Positions 10,236-21,699 of a stretch of DNA of 64,000 nt are shown in pieces (positions within the stretch are counted from its first letter, which is position 1; every line of letters begins with the position of its first letter). The DNA lies in assembly GCF_002078875.1 (NCBI RefSeq), contig NC_034422.1:2600923-2664922 (forward strand). Direction: 5' to 3'. Under the pieces are notes generated by a model, which did not search any database, had not been told where the DNA came from, and was given only the letters and a program-made list of their open reading frames with translations. Source of the DNA: Numida meleagris. Lineage: Eukaryota > Chordata > Aves > Galliformes > Numididae. Both the position numbers and the translations under genes were made by a program.

Positions 10236-12550
10236 GAAAGATTTTTCTGCTTTTGCAGTTTATTGCAGTGAAACCTGTCCAATCTATTGACAGAGCTCCA
10301 AAACACACAAGGGTTGGTGTTCTGGTACGCTTGCAGTGAAGCATTTGCCAAAAGGTATTGAAATTCTCAATGTGCTTCAAGCTTTGGCATTCTGTGCAGA
10401 AAATGGTGCCACCTATCAGTAAGAAGGAGGAAATTAAACAGCAAAATGATTTGTTTGAACTGAAGAAACTGCTATTTTCATTGCAAGGGTGATGGTTTTC
10501 TGCTAACAAGCAATTAGCACGATGTTTGGCTTGTTCAGAATGGTTTTGGGAAAATGAGGTTCTGACCTGGCTGGCCACTTCCAGGCTGCATGAGGGGGAC
10601 TTGGCTAGGCAAACACCGAGTGTTTTCCTCTTGCAGACCAAAAGGGTAGAGTTCTGAGGACAGTCTGCATCCAGTGTGCAAAATGCAAGTCAGCCAGGTC
10701 AGCTGAGGTCCAAACCACCAAAGGTTAGTAGTTAAATTTTTTTGTAGATCTGAATCTAAAGAGTTTTTGATTAAAAAAAAAAAAGTTTTTATATGGTATA
10801 GGTCATTCTAAGTCACTCTTCAGAGCAGAATGTAGGCTCATAAGTGATTTACTTCTCCATCCCTGTAAGTATTTAGCTTTTACAGGTTCTTACCTGTATC
10901 TAAGCCCATTGTAGAAAGTTTGTCTTAAAGAAGTCTTTATGCACTGAGATTTCTGTCTTATGGAAAGAAGCATATTAGGGCTGAATTTCCACAAGCTTTA
11001 TGCTGTTATATATGTACCATTAATTGAGAGACCTTTCAAAAAAATCCTCTTCCTTCTTTAATTCGTGTGCTTGTGAAATCTGATTCTAGGATAAGATTCT
11101 GATTTACTCCATATGTATATATCAGAGAGATACAGCTCATGGAACTTCTGTGTAGCAAAAGTATGCAGGAACCAAACAGTAGAAGGGCATCAGCACCATC
11201 ACAAAAGTGGAAAAGGAGAAGAAAAGTGAAGAGTGAGTGGATTTTAACCCATTTTTAACATGTTTTTATGGTCTGCACCTCCACCATCCTTCCCTCCCTT
11301 CCACAAGGTGAGGATCTTGCAGCCAGAACTAGGTTCTCTTCCAGCAATGTTTTGTTGTGCCACGGTAAGGTACACAGAAAAGCTTTGCCAAAATCTTTCT
11401 TACATGAAGGCAATGAAGTAACTCAACTCTCAGTTGTGGAACCCAGGGAAATGCAGGATGCTGTTCTCTGTAGGGTATACAATCTGAAACAATTTTATCA
11501 GAACTGTTAGGCAGAAATCTTAGTAAGGTGGAGTTAAACAACTGGGTGTTTCTATCTTGGAGGCAAAAAAAAAAAAAAAAGTGCATTTAAAAATCACCAT
11601 ATGCACAGTAAGTTGCAGTTAGTAATTAAATTCTCACATCTTTTCACAGCACCAGGCAGAGCATATTGGCTTAGTGTGGCCTGGTTGTCGAGTCTGAACC
11701 AAAATGATTTCTAACAGCAATCAAATACATTTTGAGACATGTTCATAAAAACGCTAGCTCAGAGGCTCAAAGCAATAATGATTCATGTATTAGCAAATGA
11801 ACCTGTCCTCTGCAAGCTAGCCCTGAAATGTAATAAGGGATTGGTCCAAGGTAAGAAGAAAGTATTTATGGAGATGCTGAGAGGTAATATTTTGTAATGG
11901 GAGTTTTGGGTGACGTCTATTCCTCATCAGTGGAATAGTTCTGGATTGAGGTGTTGGATCGGTCTCTGGAAGCCCTGTTCCATCATGGATGCCTTGATGA
12001 AATCTGTATCCACTGAGGGATGTAGGAAATGCAATGGCCAGCAGTCTCCCTGTCACTCAGCAGTACCAGGAGAGGTTCTTCGGTCAGCACACAAACAAGG
12101 CTGGGATGCAGGAAAGCAACTGAAAGCAGCCGTCCCATCACCTCCTCTAAGGCAGTGCCACCAGCTGGGTGTGTGGGGACCCTAAGCAGCTTTCAGACAA
12201 ATAACCCAAAGACCTTCTGCTACAACTTCTGGGCATGTCCAGAAGGGATCAGGAACAGCAGAAAACCAACCAACCAACTTCCCCTGGGCCTGAGGTGTTC
12301 CCCGGGCTGGGCCTGCCCCCATGAGTTCCTGTGCTCTGAAAGGGCCAGCAGCAGGGAGAAAACAACACAAGGGAAGCAGCCTAGAGAGAGAATTGATAAT
12401 GATTCAGGTGCTTTAATGGAGGCAGAAAAACCTTTTAAAATAAGTACTTATGCAGAATCTCCATTCTGTGAATCAGAAATGACACTTCATTTTATCCCAC
12501 TGGTTTTAATTCGTTGCTGGAGGCCGTTCAGCTAACCAGCATGTAGCAAA
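10236..12550. other. Intergenic, gene-poor
   Basis: No gene is recognised. A minus-strand open frame of 138 codons (10225-10641) begins within the preceding exon-like block and has no identifiable domain. A homopolymer of 16 A lies at 11565-11580. Open frames at 11.3-12.5 kb exist on both strands and look like chance. Confidence 0.55.
11565..11580 (+). repeat. Poly(A) tract, 16 A
   Basis: An uninterrupted A run follows AGGC. No retroposon body or target-site duplication is evident on either side, so it is listed only as a simple repeat. Confidence 0.85.
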
Positions 12551-12675
12551 TCAAGGGATGAAGGGACCAGAGCACAGCTTCCAGGCTTCAGAGCTGTGCC
12601 CCTTCCAAGCACGAGGCACAAAAGCTGCTGATCTGCTCCTGAGGAGCAGCTGTGACTGCACCACACCCTGCAGCT

Positions 12676-12686
12676 GCCGCCATTTT
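12676..12686 (+). promoter_or_regulatory. YY1-type motif GCCGCCATTTT
   Basis: This is an exact match to the strong YY1 site (GCCGCCATNTT). It sits in a GC-rich block, 242 bases upstream of a second exact copy in the same orientation. In vertebrates such sites cluster near transcription starts. No promoter activity is shown by the sequence alone. Confidence 0.45.
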
Positions 12687-12917
12687 CAAAATCAATTGCT
12701 CTCAGCTGGGCTGCCCAGGGCTGTAGGAGAGGCTGAAGCACAGGAGCACACCTCCTAGGGAGCACTCTGTGGCTGAAAAACCCACTTGAGAGCTCTTTCC
12801 TCACTCCGGAGGTGCCTTCTGAGCACGCAGCAAGGCATTGTACTGATTTCATCCCACCACAGGTGAGCTTCTAGCAGGTGGGGGTTGGGGCTGCGTGAGG
12901 GAGGGCTCGTTGTGGTG

Positions 12918-12928
12918 GCCGCCATGTT
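12918..12928 (+). promoter_or_regulatory. YY1-type motif GCCGCCATGTT overlapping an ATG
   Basis: This is a second exact YY1-type match. The same bases give a good translation-start context, GCCGCC before ATG at 12924, although the base after the ATG is T rather than G. YY1 sites coinciding with first codons are a known arrangement in vertebrate genes. Confidence 0.45.
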
Positions 12929-13058
12929 GCAGCACTGTTACCTCACAGGGAGTGAGGTTCTGGGTGCAGCTGCTGAAGAAGCTTCTGGAAGGAGAGTGAG
13001 AGGCAGCAGGAAGGAGGCTTCTCCTAAGGGGCTGGGAGGAGAAACACACACAGCCTGA
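12924..13058 (+). CDS. Small open frame, 44 codons, strong start context
   Basis: This small frame begins at the ATG inside the YY1 motif and ends at TGA 13056-13058. The predicted peptide starts MLQHCYLTGSEVLGAAAEEA and continues into a basic R/K/G/S-rich half. There is no signal peptide, membrane segment or family that I recognise. It is listed because of the start context, not because of the product. Most such frames in GC-richer DNA are not translated. Several splice-donor-like AGGTGAG motifs lie nearby (12861, 13105). Confidence 0.12.
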   Translation: MLQHCYLTGSEVLGAAAEEASGRRVRGSRKEASPKGLGGETHTA

Positions 13059-13069
13059 AGGGAACTGAG

Positions 13070-16000
13070 CCTCTCTTTCTGCCTCATGGCTGGCTTGTGT
13101 CTCTTAGGTGAGTGGTGCCCTGAGGAAACCCTGGCTCTGTGACTTTGTGCTCTGGAGAGGCTGAGAAACTCTGCAGCCCTTTTCTCCTCAGGTGACAGCT
13201 CTTTAATGCTGCTTTCTTGTGAAGCATCAAGTACCACCCGTGTTCTCCCAGGTGTTTTTGATGCAAGGCAGTGTTTAGTCAAAGCTTCGGGGGGAAAAAA
13301 AAAAAAACAACAATTCTTTCCCAGAAAAGAGCACAAAGTATTTGTGATGCTTTCAAACCAAGAGGCAGCCAGTGAGGCTGGCAGAGCCTGGAATTCTCTC
13401 ATGTGTGGCGATGCTGTGAGATCTGCAGCAGTGATGGGATAAGGGGCAGCTCTCAGAACAGGCTGTCATGCCTCGAAAACCTCAAATTATGCACTAATTA
13501 TCCACCTACACTGCCAGAGAATAAATAACTGATGACTTCAGCGTGCTGTGCTGAAGATAGCTCCTGCTGTAACAAGTCTGTAGGCTGCGTGGGGTTTTGT
13601 TGGTTTTTTCCCAGTGTGTTGGAGGTGCAGCGATCAGCAGTGGTTTTGTATATGTGTGGTATATACCGTTTTCAGTGGTAAAAATAGTTTGTAAAAATGA
13701 TCTAAAGGCAATTCTCCTCTATCAAATCGAGTCAGTGTTCGGTGTTTTCCTTAATGCAATTGCTTCCTTAATCGTTTCTACTCTCTTGCTTTGTAGTGTT
13801 GCATTTAGTCATGGAAAGGAGAAACAGATTCAGGAGAGCAGGCTTTGTCCTCACCATGTCCTTGCAAACCAAGGAGAGCGCTGACAAGAGGGTCCTTTCC
13901 AAGTGTTGCTTGGAAAGTAACACTTTAGAAGTGTTGTTCAGAGCTGAAAGTTTCCAGAGCTGTGATCAGAGGGTACCAAACCAGAGTATGCTGGTGTATG
14001 GGAGCAAAAAATAATGCCAGAAGGGGTTTTCATGTGGATTGAGACCTCCTTAGAGCAATGAATGGTAAAAGAATCAATCCAGATGTTTTGGCTGCAGAAG
14101 GCTTTCCTTCCAGAGGAGAGGTTTTGACTCTGTATCCTTCAGGTACGCTCAGTCTGTACTACATCTGACAGTAGCATCTCTCATAGCCTTAGCTTTACGT
14201 CACAGTGACACCAGTAAAAAACAAAAGATTTCTCCCTTGTTGAAGCTAGCGAAACTCCTCCTTATGGGTATTGCAATTTCTAAGAGTAATTTTATTTTCC
14301 ATAAGTATATTCTATGGCAAAAAATGTAAAAAAAAAAAAACCTATATGGTTTGCAAAAATGGTAATATTATTATTTTTAATCACAATTCTCTGTCAAATG
14401 AAGGCAGTGCTTAGTGCCTAGAAAGCAGTGGAATCTGTTGCAAAGTGGCTGCCATGCTTCGAGTCAGAAGAGGAAGCAATGCGGCTCGGATTCAGTGCAG
14501 AGTTGTTCCTGCTGTATTAATAAACCCCTCTGTGCTCCCCTGCCTAACCCTGAAGCAGATCTCATTAGCTAGCACCTTCCACCAGATGAAGACAAAGGTT
14601 AAATCCCAGAACAGATGTGTGGGCCCTCATGAAATTAATTCTGACCCTTTGCAGTCTGAGCTTTGTCCTCGGAGGCCTGGGGGAAGGGAACAGCAGCTTT
14701 GTCCTCTTCTAGTCCTCAGGAACAAGGGAGTTCTGGGTACTGATTCAGCAATCTCTCCTGGTAAGGTTAGCACGGTGGCAGAGTTTCATAATCAACTCTA
14801 ATTGTGTACTCAGTCTGAGCTTGGGAGCTCTTCTAATTTTTTAATGATACCTTCCTGTTTATAAATACACTTCAGGTGCCATAATGCTGCAGAATACTAA
14901 TTCACTTGCATTAGTAATTGCTTTCTCTCTCTGAGACTAGAGACTAAACCTAAGTTGGAAGTGGAGTGTCCAAAAATGCTTTTAATTAAATAATTTAGAT
15001 ATCTTTGATTGTCCTTTTGACTTTAAGGTGAGTGGGTGGAGGATGATAGGGTCTGTATGGCCCACCCAGCTCTACCAATGTGCAGAAACTAGATTTTTTT
15101 TTCTTTTTTCCTCTTCTTTTGGAAGCATTTAAAATGAGAGTTTGTGTACTTGTTTCTTTTTGTAAGCAGGTGTAGTGGAAATGCTGAGTCATGGCCTGAA
15201 CCACTGATTGAGCACCTGGTGGGATGGCAGGGCCAAGCCAGGGGAGCTCAGGTGCAAGCAATGCAATGCACCTGAGTGGAAGGGGTGGAGCCAGGATCCC
15301 CCCCTTCCCAGACCTCATTTAAGGGCTGGCAGGGGAGGTGAGGGTATCTCACTGGTGATCCCTGCATGTCTGAGGCCTTCCAAAGGTAAGCTGCTTTTTC
15401 CCTTCATTTCTGCCTCTGTGGCTGCTGCATTTGGGCTTGTCCTCGTTTGCTGTAGCCAAAGACTTTGCCACCCCACTATTACTATACTTTCCATGACATT
15501 ATGGCATTTCAGCAGGAAAAAGTAGGTTTTCTATTCGAAGTGTTCCGTGTTTGTTTTGCTCAAGCTTGAGGCAGGGCTGTTGGTGGGACAGAGAAGTATG
15601 GAAAGAACTGAGATGAATTAAATTGGCACTTCAAGAAAATACCTCTGTTGTAGCAGTGTAAAGCAAAATTATGATGTTCTGCCAAATATTATTTGGCAAG
15701 TATTATAGCTTTTGCTAACTCCCCATTCATTGTTTGGATTCTTCTAATATTATGCAGTGTTTAATGACTATTATTATTTTTTAATAATATTGCTGTTTTC
15801 TCATACCTAAGTGATCTTGGTGAAAGTTTGGAAGTTATGCTCTGCTCCTGCTTGGGAGCAAGCAGCATCTGTTGGGTAACACTGCTGTGCTGCAGAGGAG
15901 GAGTTCAGCCCTTGGAAGCTGGGTGATGGGAGCAGCTGGCTCTGAGCGCTGGCTGTGCCCACAGGGTGAGCTTCATCTGTGATTCCTGTGTTGGGAGACC

Positions 16001-18039
16001 TGGACTTGTGCTGTGAAGTGTTGGGAAAATGGCCTATGTGGGAAAACATTGACTTCTTGCTCTGCCCTTCAGTGATAAATATTGCATGACTATCTGTTCA
16101 TCCTTTGAATTAAAGGAACAATCCAATATCCGTCTTGGTCTTCTCCATCATGCGCCAGTATGACAAGCTCCTTCCTAGACTTCATACAGAGTAAAATCCA
16201 GAGAGGTTTTTTCTGTGTGCTAGATGACAAAAACCAGAGTAATATCTTTTGCAGAAAGTCTCTTGTGTTAAGCTGTTGTAGATGCAGTTACGATTTTCCT
16301 TTTAATTAGGTAGTTGAGATGCTTTCAAAGCCATTTCAAACCCATTATGCAGACGGTCTTGTGTACTTTGCATATCTTCCTACCATTAAGATCCCATGGC
16401 CAACTCCTGAAACATGTGGGCTATGATGACTTGGAAATGTTTATTTTGCCTGCTTGTCCATTTGTGAGCCACACTGCAAGCTCCTCACCTGCAGACTCTT
16501 TGGAGCTTTTCAGAAATATATTGGCAGAACAGAAGCCTGCCAAACCTTGGTCTTAGCTACAAGCTGTTTTGTGTTTTTTTTTTTTTTTCCTTTAGAGGAG
16601 CCCTGATGATCTCCATGAGCAAAGTCAATGCAATTAAATGTGGGTTGGTTTTTTATTTACTTTTCCCTAGAATAGGGAAAATAGGCAGCATGGTTAGTTG
16701 TAAACCTGGTGTGCGCGTCACTGTGCCCTCGTGCTTGTCCATGTGCTCCAGCAGAGCTGGCTGCTTCCTGTGGCTGCTTCTGCCCCACAGACAGAAGTGG
16801 TACACATCAAACCCTGTGCACATGTGTAGTGTTTAAATGCTGTGGAGCAGGTGTTGGTTGACTGAAGGCTGCTGGATGGTGGGGAGGCGACGCTGCTTGT
16901 GCTTGCATATGGAGGTAGTTATTGACCCGGATCCCGTGTACTGCGCTGTGGTCTGTTTGCAGTGATCTAAAGGATGAGATCTGATTTATTTCTTGCAAAT
17001 CAGCTGGAGGAGAAAGGAGCCTAAAATGTATGTGATGCTTCAGTCTTCCATTATGCAGCTCATTACAGCAGAATTCTATTAAATCAGAAATATTCAGCGT
17101 CCATTTCCTCGCTGTTACAGATTGGTTGCTTTGGTGGTGCTGACTTATTGCCGCTGTGACCGCAGTCCCTTTCTCATGACATACAGCAGCTGACAGAGGC
17201 AAAGCATGCATTGCATTAGTAGAGCTGATCTGTTTATGGAGCTACCCGTTATGTCCTAATTTCATGTCCACCCACCAGCTTTTTTTTTGGTGTCAGACTG
17301 AGGCTTCCTTTTCTGGATGCAGTCTGAGCTCCTCTATTGCTCTTTAGGTGGAAATAAAACTGGTAGCATGGGTGCTACTTCTGGAAGAAATTCATTGCTC
17401 ACCTGAGTCAGGTTTGGCATTTCTCTTTTTCTTGCAGGGTCTAAAGTTTGTTAAATAGCCCTATATTAATGATGGCTGAAGGAATTTCAAGATTTTTGAC
17501 ACTGTTTTGGATGCTTCAATTGTGTTGTGCTGTTTTCTTTGTGTTGTGATATCCAGTAAATAAAGGGATGAATCTGCCTCAGGAGATGCTCGAGGTGGGA
17601 GTCTGGCCAAGAAGCTCAGTTCACTGCTAAGTGGTCTTGAAGAGAAAAATTGGGTTATTTAATTTAAATTAACATACCCAATGCCTATCACACAGCGTCT
17701 TGCCAAAGTTCAGAGCGATCACTTGATAGACAAGGTGTGTGTCAGAGAGAAGATTTGAGTGTTAACTGAGGATTTTCCTGGAACCCTGAAGTATTGGACG
17801 TTTTCCTGGCATACTGTTGCATGAATACACCTGTGGGAGGGTTCCACATGGACAGGAGCAGAGTGCTGGAGCTTGCTGTCACCTGTGGCAATAGCTGGCC
17901 AAGCTCCAACCTCCTTATTTAGTGGTTGGTTAGCTTTATTTACTGCTTCCATCAACAGGGCATTTCCAGCCACTGGTTTGTTTCTTTGCTCTGATTGCTG
18001 TAAGTAATGGTGATGATTTCTCTGGTTGCAGTGGGGGGA
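13070..18039. other. Intergenic, gene-poor
   Basis: No gene is recognised. A tracts lie at 13295-13307 and 14328-14340, and a T tract at 16574-16588. Open frames of up to 134 codons occur on both strands and do not show family motifs. Confidence 0.55.
16574..16588 (+). repeat. Poly(T) tract, 15 T
   Basis: A T run follows TTTTGTG and ends in CCTTTAG, so the whole resembles a pyrimidine tract with an AG. No supportable exon follows it. Confidence 0.8.
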
Positions 18040-18060
18040 TGCTCAGGTCCCCAGGCCCAC

Positions 18061-18180
18061 ACCTGTGCGGTGTGGATAGCGGTGTCTGGGCCTGGTCCTA
18101 CCACGGCACCGTGCGTTGGGCTGCCTGCACGCACGCTTGTGTAGCAGCGCACCGGGAGCGGTCCTCCAGTGTTGGATCGG
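18061..18180. promoter_or_regulatory. Short CpG-rich cluster
   Basis: By direct count these 120 bases hold 11 CpG and about 67% G+C, giving an observed/expected CpG ratio near 0.84. The flanks are A+T-leaning and nearly CpG-free. This has the composition of a CpG island but is shorter than the usual length threshold. Overlapping open frames on both strands (18039-18221 and 18043-18234) are a by-product of the high G+C. It may be a minor promoter or an enhancer that stays unmethylated in the germ line. Confidence 0.4.
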
Positions 18181-18185
18181 CCACT

Positions 18186-20820
18186 GCATTTGCAGAGCTA
18201 AACAGCAAGAGGCATTTATAGTTAATAATTGCATTTTATTATAAGACTAGCAGTTACAAAGACAGGCTGTTTCTCCAGTACTGCCAAAGCTGGTCCATCT
18301 AATGAGAATGTATTACCATGGCAACCAGTGGCATTAGTTTTTTTTATAAGAAGTAATTAAACTCTCCACGTCAATTTGCCCTTACTTGTCAGATTAGGAA
18401 ATAGAATGCTGTTTATTGCCTTCTGCTGAAGCAGAGCGGTAGTTGGAGGGTCAGCAGGACTGGAGCTGTGGAGGAGATAGCAAGGCTGCAAGCCCTTTAT
18501 TTTATGAATTATTCTTTTTCTAACATGTGGGAAGGCTCCGTGATGGCTTGGGAGTGCTCCAGTTCCAATGGGGTCTGTATGGTGTCTGCTGGGTGGAGAC
18601 ATGCGGTTAAATATAGAGGCTCTGCTTCGTAAATATATGAAAGATCAAGTTGCTATTCAGATATGTGTGAGCATGATATGGAGAAACAATATCTGCCAGA
18701 AATGCAAGTAGAATGAGACAGATGTTCCTGTTTTAAGGTCTGTTTTCTTGCTGTCAGATGTGTTTACCAGCTCTCGTATGCTGCAGAATGTGAAGTCTGT
18801 TTCCAAGACGCACGGTGACCCAAGAACTTAACAGAGGGAAGGGACAGCCCTGGCCAGCTCTTGTGACAGGCAAGGCTCTGAAAAGTATCCAACTCCCTTC
18901 TTTGTCACATGCTGCTCCCAACTTGGCTGCTCAGGTTGTTCTGTACTTGGTGCAAGCTTGGAGGATGCCTGGAACAAACAGGGCAGCCATGCAGCAGGAT
19001 GGGGTAGATAGGCCCATTCCATTTCATGCTTTCTTTGGTTTTTGCTTGGATTTCCTGAAGTTACTGTGTGCTTTCCCCTATTTCTGTCAAACAAATTTTA
19101 AAAACTGCAGCTGTCAGCCATCACATCCTAAGAGGTTTACTTTGGCTACCCTCAGCTTGTGCCCTTCAGCTCAAAAGAGAATGAGTCTCCAGCAGAAAAG
19201 GAGGAAAAAGCATGTTTAGTGTTTTCACCCCTACCTGTGAAAGGGCTCTGCCTGATCAACAGAGATGGAGGCAACCATCCGAGAAGATGCAGTTGTTTAA
19301 AGTGCTCCTGCTTTTTGCTACTTCATTGAACTAATATGAAAGGAGTATTTGATACTTTGTTTTGCTTTGGAAAACAGAATACTTATGCGTAGAACTTTGT
19401 TTGGGGGCTGACACTGGAAACGAATTTTATTTCAGGTTTGCCTGAATGCCAGGTTTCAGTTTTTAACACCAAAATGGAGTTGGAGCGATACTGGATAAAA
19501 GGATCTGGTAGCGTCAAAACATTCTTGTGTATCCCTCAACTATTAACATGGGGAAAGGTATAAGAAAAAAGCAATGGTAAGAGCTGCGAATTTAAATTAT
19601 GCAAATATGACAGTGATGAGAAAAATCCTGAGAAATCTATTGCATCTGCACTTGTGGTGTTAGGAAGGCAGAGAGAGCTGCTAGGAAGTCACAGAGCATC
19701 AACTCAGTACTTCTATGCAACGGCTACAGTAATGAAAGCCAGTCTTGCCTGAGAGTGATTTTTTTTTTTTAAGATAAGCACTAAGGAAAGTTTGGAGTAT
19801 TGATTTTCTTAAATTATTTTTTATTTTTTCTGAAGACAATAAATTGGAGTGAGATGGTATAAAAACGATCACTGCCTGGAATAGTTCACATTAAATCAGC
19901 ACACAGGTAAAGAGGGGCAGGTTCAGGGGTGGAATATATCAGGGTTGAGTTTTGGCTCCTGGAATCACCGCTCAGTAGGGTCACTCCTTCCACTCAGTTC
20001 CCTTCCCCCTGCCTCCTTCACTGTAGTAACCCCTGTGGGTAGAGCTCCAATTAATAAAACGTACCTTCACGTATGCATTATCATAATACAAGGGCTCAAG
20101 GGGCACACAATCCCTTCATGCCTGAGCAAATTTAAAACTCATGATCCTCCCGGGATGCTTGCTGGGAAATAGAGAAAGGGAAGAAAGGGCATTCTAACAC
20201 TTCTGCTGAATGATGGTTACCCTTTGAAAAGTGCTGTGACGCTTGTTAGGTTCTGAACGTTTATAGGAATCTTACTGCTATTAGATCTTGTGAAATGACT
20301 GTAATTAAAAATGCTGGTCCTTTTAAAGGGGAGATCTGCACTACGCGTTAAATCATTTTCTTGGATGAGCCTGGGAAAAATTAAAACTGTGGTCCCTGCA
20401 ATAAGGGCAAATAACTAGAAATATTTAAATCTGCCGATATCTTTAAATGTAAAATACTGTTAACGTGAGATTGAGCGCACAAGTACACGCTCCTATGTTT
20501 TCTCCTTGGAACACAGCTGTAGGCCAACTATTGCTGTTAGGAGTACTCCTCCCTGTTTGTTGCTTGGGCTGTCTCACGTGCCTACAAGGCTTGAGGACGT
20601 CCCAGCTTGTGCTGTGTGCCTTCTATAGAAAGGCAGCTACCCCAAAAACTGTTAAAATATGGAAGAGACATAATGACTGAGTTAGTTGAAGAGATGGGGC
20701 TGAGGAGAAAGTCAGTGGTCTGGTAATATGGTTATGGCAGAGTTATAATTAGTGATCAAAACACTCCAACTTCCTATAGCCATTGCCAAGTGCTCTTCAG
20801 TGTGCCAGAGGGAAGAACTG
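18186..20820. other. Intergenic, gene-poor
   Basis: No gene, mobile element or structured RNA is recognised. The sequence is A+T-leaning with scattered T/A runs (for example 19760-19771). Confidence 0.55.
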
Positions 20821-21070
20821 TATGCCAGGATTTAACAATAACTTAGTCTTTTGGAGGGTTTTTACGAGAGCACCTACCGCACATGCACATTTAATGCAAG
20901 TTGTTGTCCATTAACGAGATTTAGTAATGCTTTGCAGAAATGAGATTTCATTAATAATCACCCTGGAGTGCTAAGAGGGACAAATGACAGGATGATCCCA
21001 TTAAATAACTGAATTCTTACAACTTGACCTTCTGAATGGAGACTGCAGTGACTTCCAGCGGCTGCGTTTC
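20821..21070. promoter_or_regulatory. Candidate conserved non-coding block
   Basis: This A+T-rich stretch has many homeodomain-type TAAT/ATTA cores (ATTTAATGCAAG, CCATTAACGAG, TTCATTAATAATC). It retains CpG sites and is free of simple repeats. The texture is that of a developmental enhancer, but conservation cannot be seen from one sequence. Confidence 0.25.
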
Positions 21071-21469
21071 TCCTGCAGCACAGGGCAGCAATGCAGAGGG
21101 CCTGGGAGGCGGCCAGAGCAGCAGGAGATGTTTACTCACAGCGCTCCGTGGCTAACTACCAGGAAGTTATTTAGGGCCAAAAAAAGACTTGTAATCAAAT
21201 GTACTGAATGCCTGATACTAATGCTTGAACGAGGCCTCAGCTCCTCATTAGGATCCGTGTGTTGAGTGAGGAGCCGGCCATGGGTTTGTGTCCCAGTTTT
21301 CATTTTGTTCGGTGTTTCATCCCATTTTGTGTGACCTTATTTATAAAGATTCCCAACTGAGTGTGGAGGTATTCTTGGTTTTACAGCTTGATTTCATGTG
21401 TGGTATTTGTCTCCCTTCCCAATACCTCTACGTTCTTGGAAAGACATAGTTGTTCCATAGTGACTTCGT

Positions 21470-21690
21470 GCACACATTTATTTTTAGCAACATGAGATAT
21501 AAATTCCCATAGGGACAAATTTAATTATGCTGACAATCTTGCTAAGTCATGTAGTTACTAGCTAGTAGATAAATAAAATGAACTCAGAGTTATTTGTTAT
21601 TTGTTCTCAGTCTTTAATCACCCAATAGTAATTCTGTAATTGAATTAAAGTACTTAACCATTCTAATGCAAATTGACTGACTTACAGTTC
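21470..21690. promoter_or_regulatory. Candidate enhancer with octamer motif
   Basis: It contains an exact POU octamer ATGCAAAT at 21666-21673 and a TGCTAAGTCA at 21540-21549, one base from a Maf/AP-1-type core. Several TAAT/ATTA cores lie between them. Motif content is seen directly, but function is inferred. Confidence 0.22.
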
Positions 21691-21699
21691 TTCAGTGAG

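Noticed and set aside
12029..12535. 168-codon plus-strand open frame
   Set aside because: There is no domain, a poor start context, and overlapping frames on both strands in a locally G+C-rich stretch. It is treated as a chance frame.
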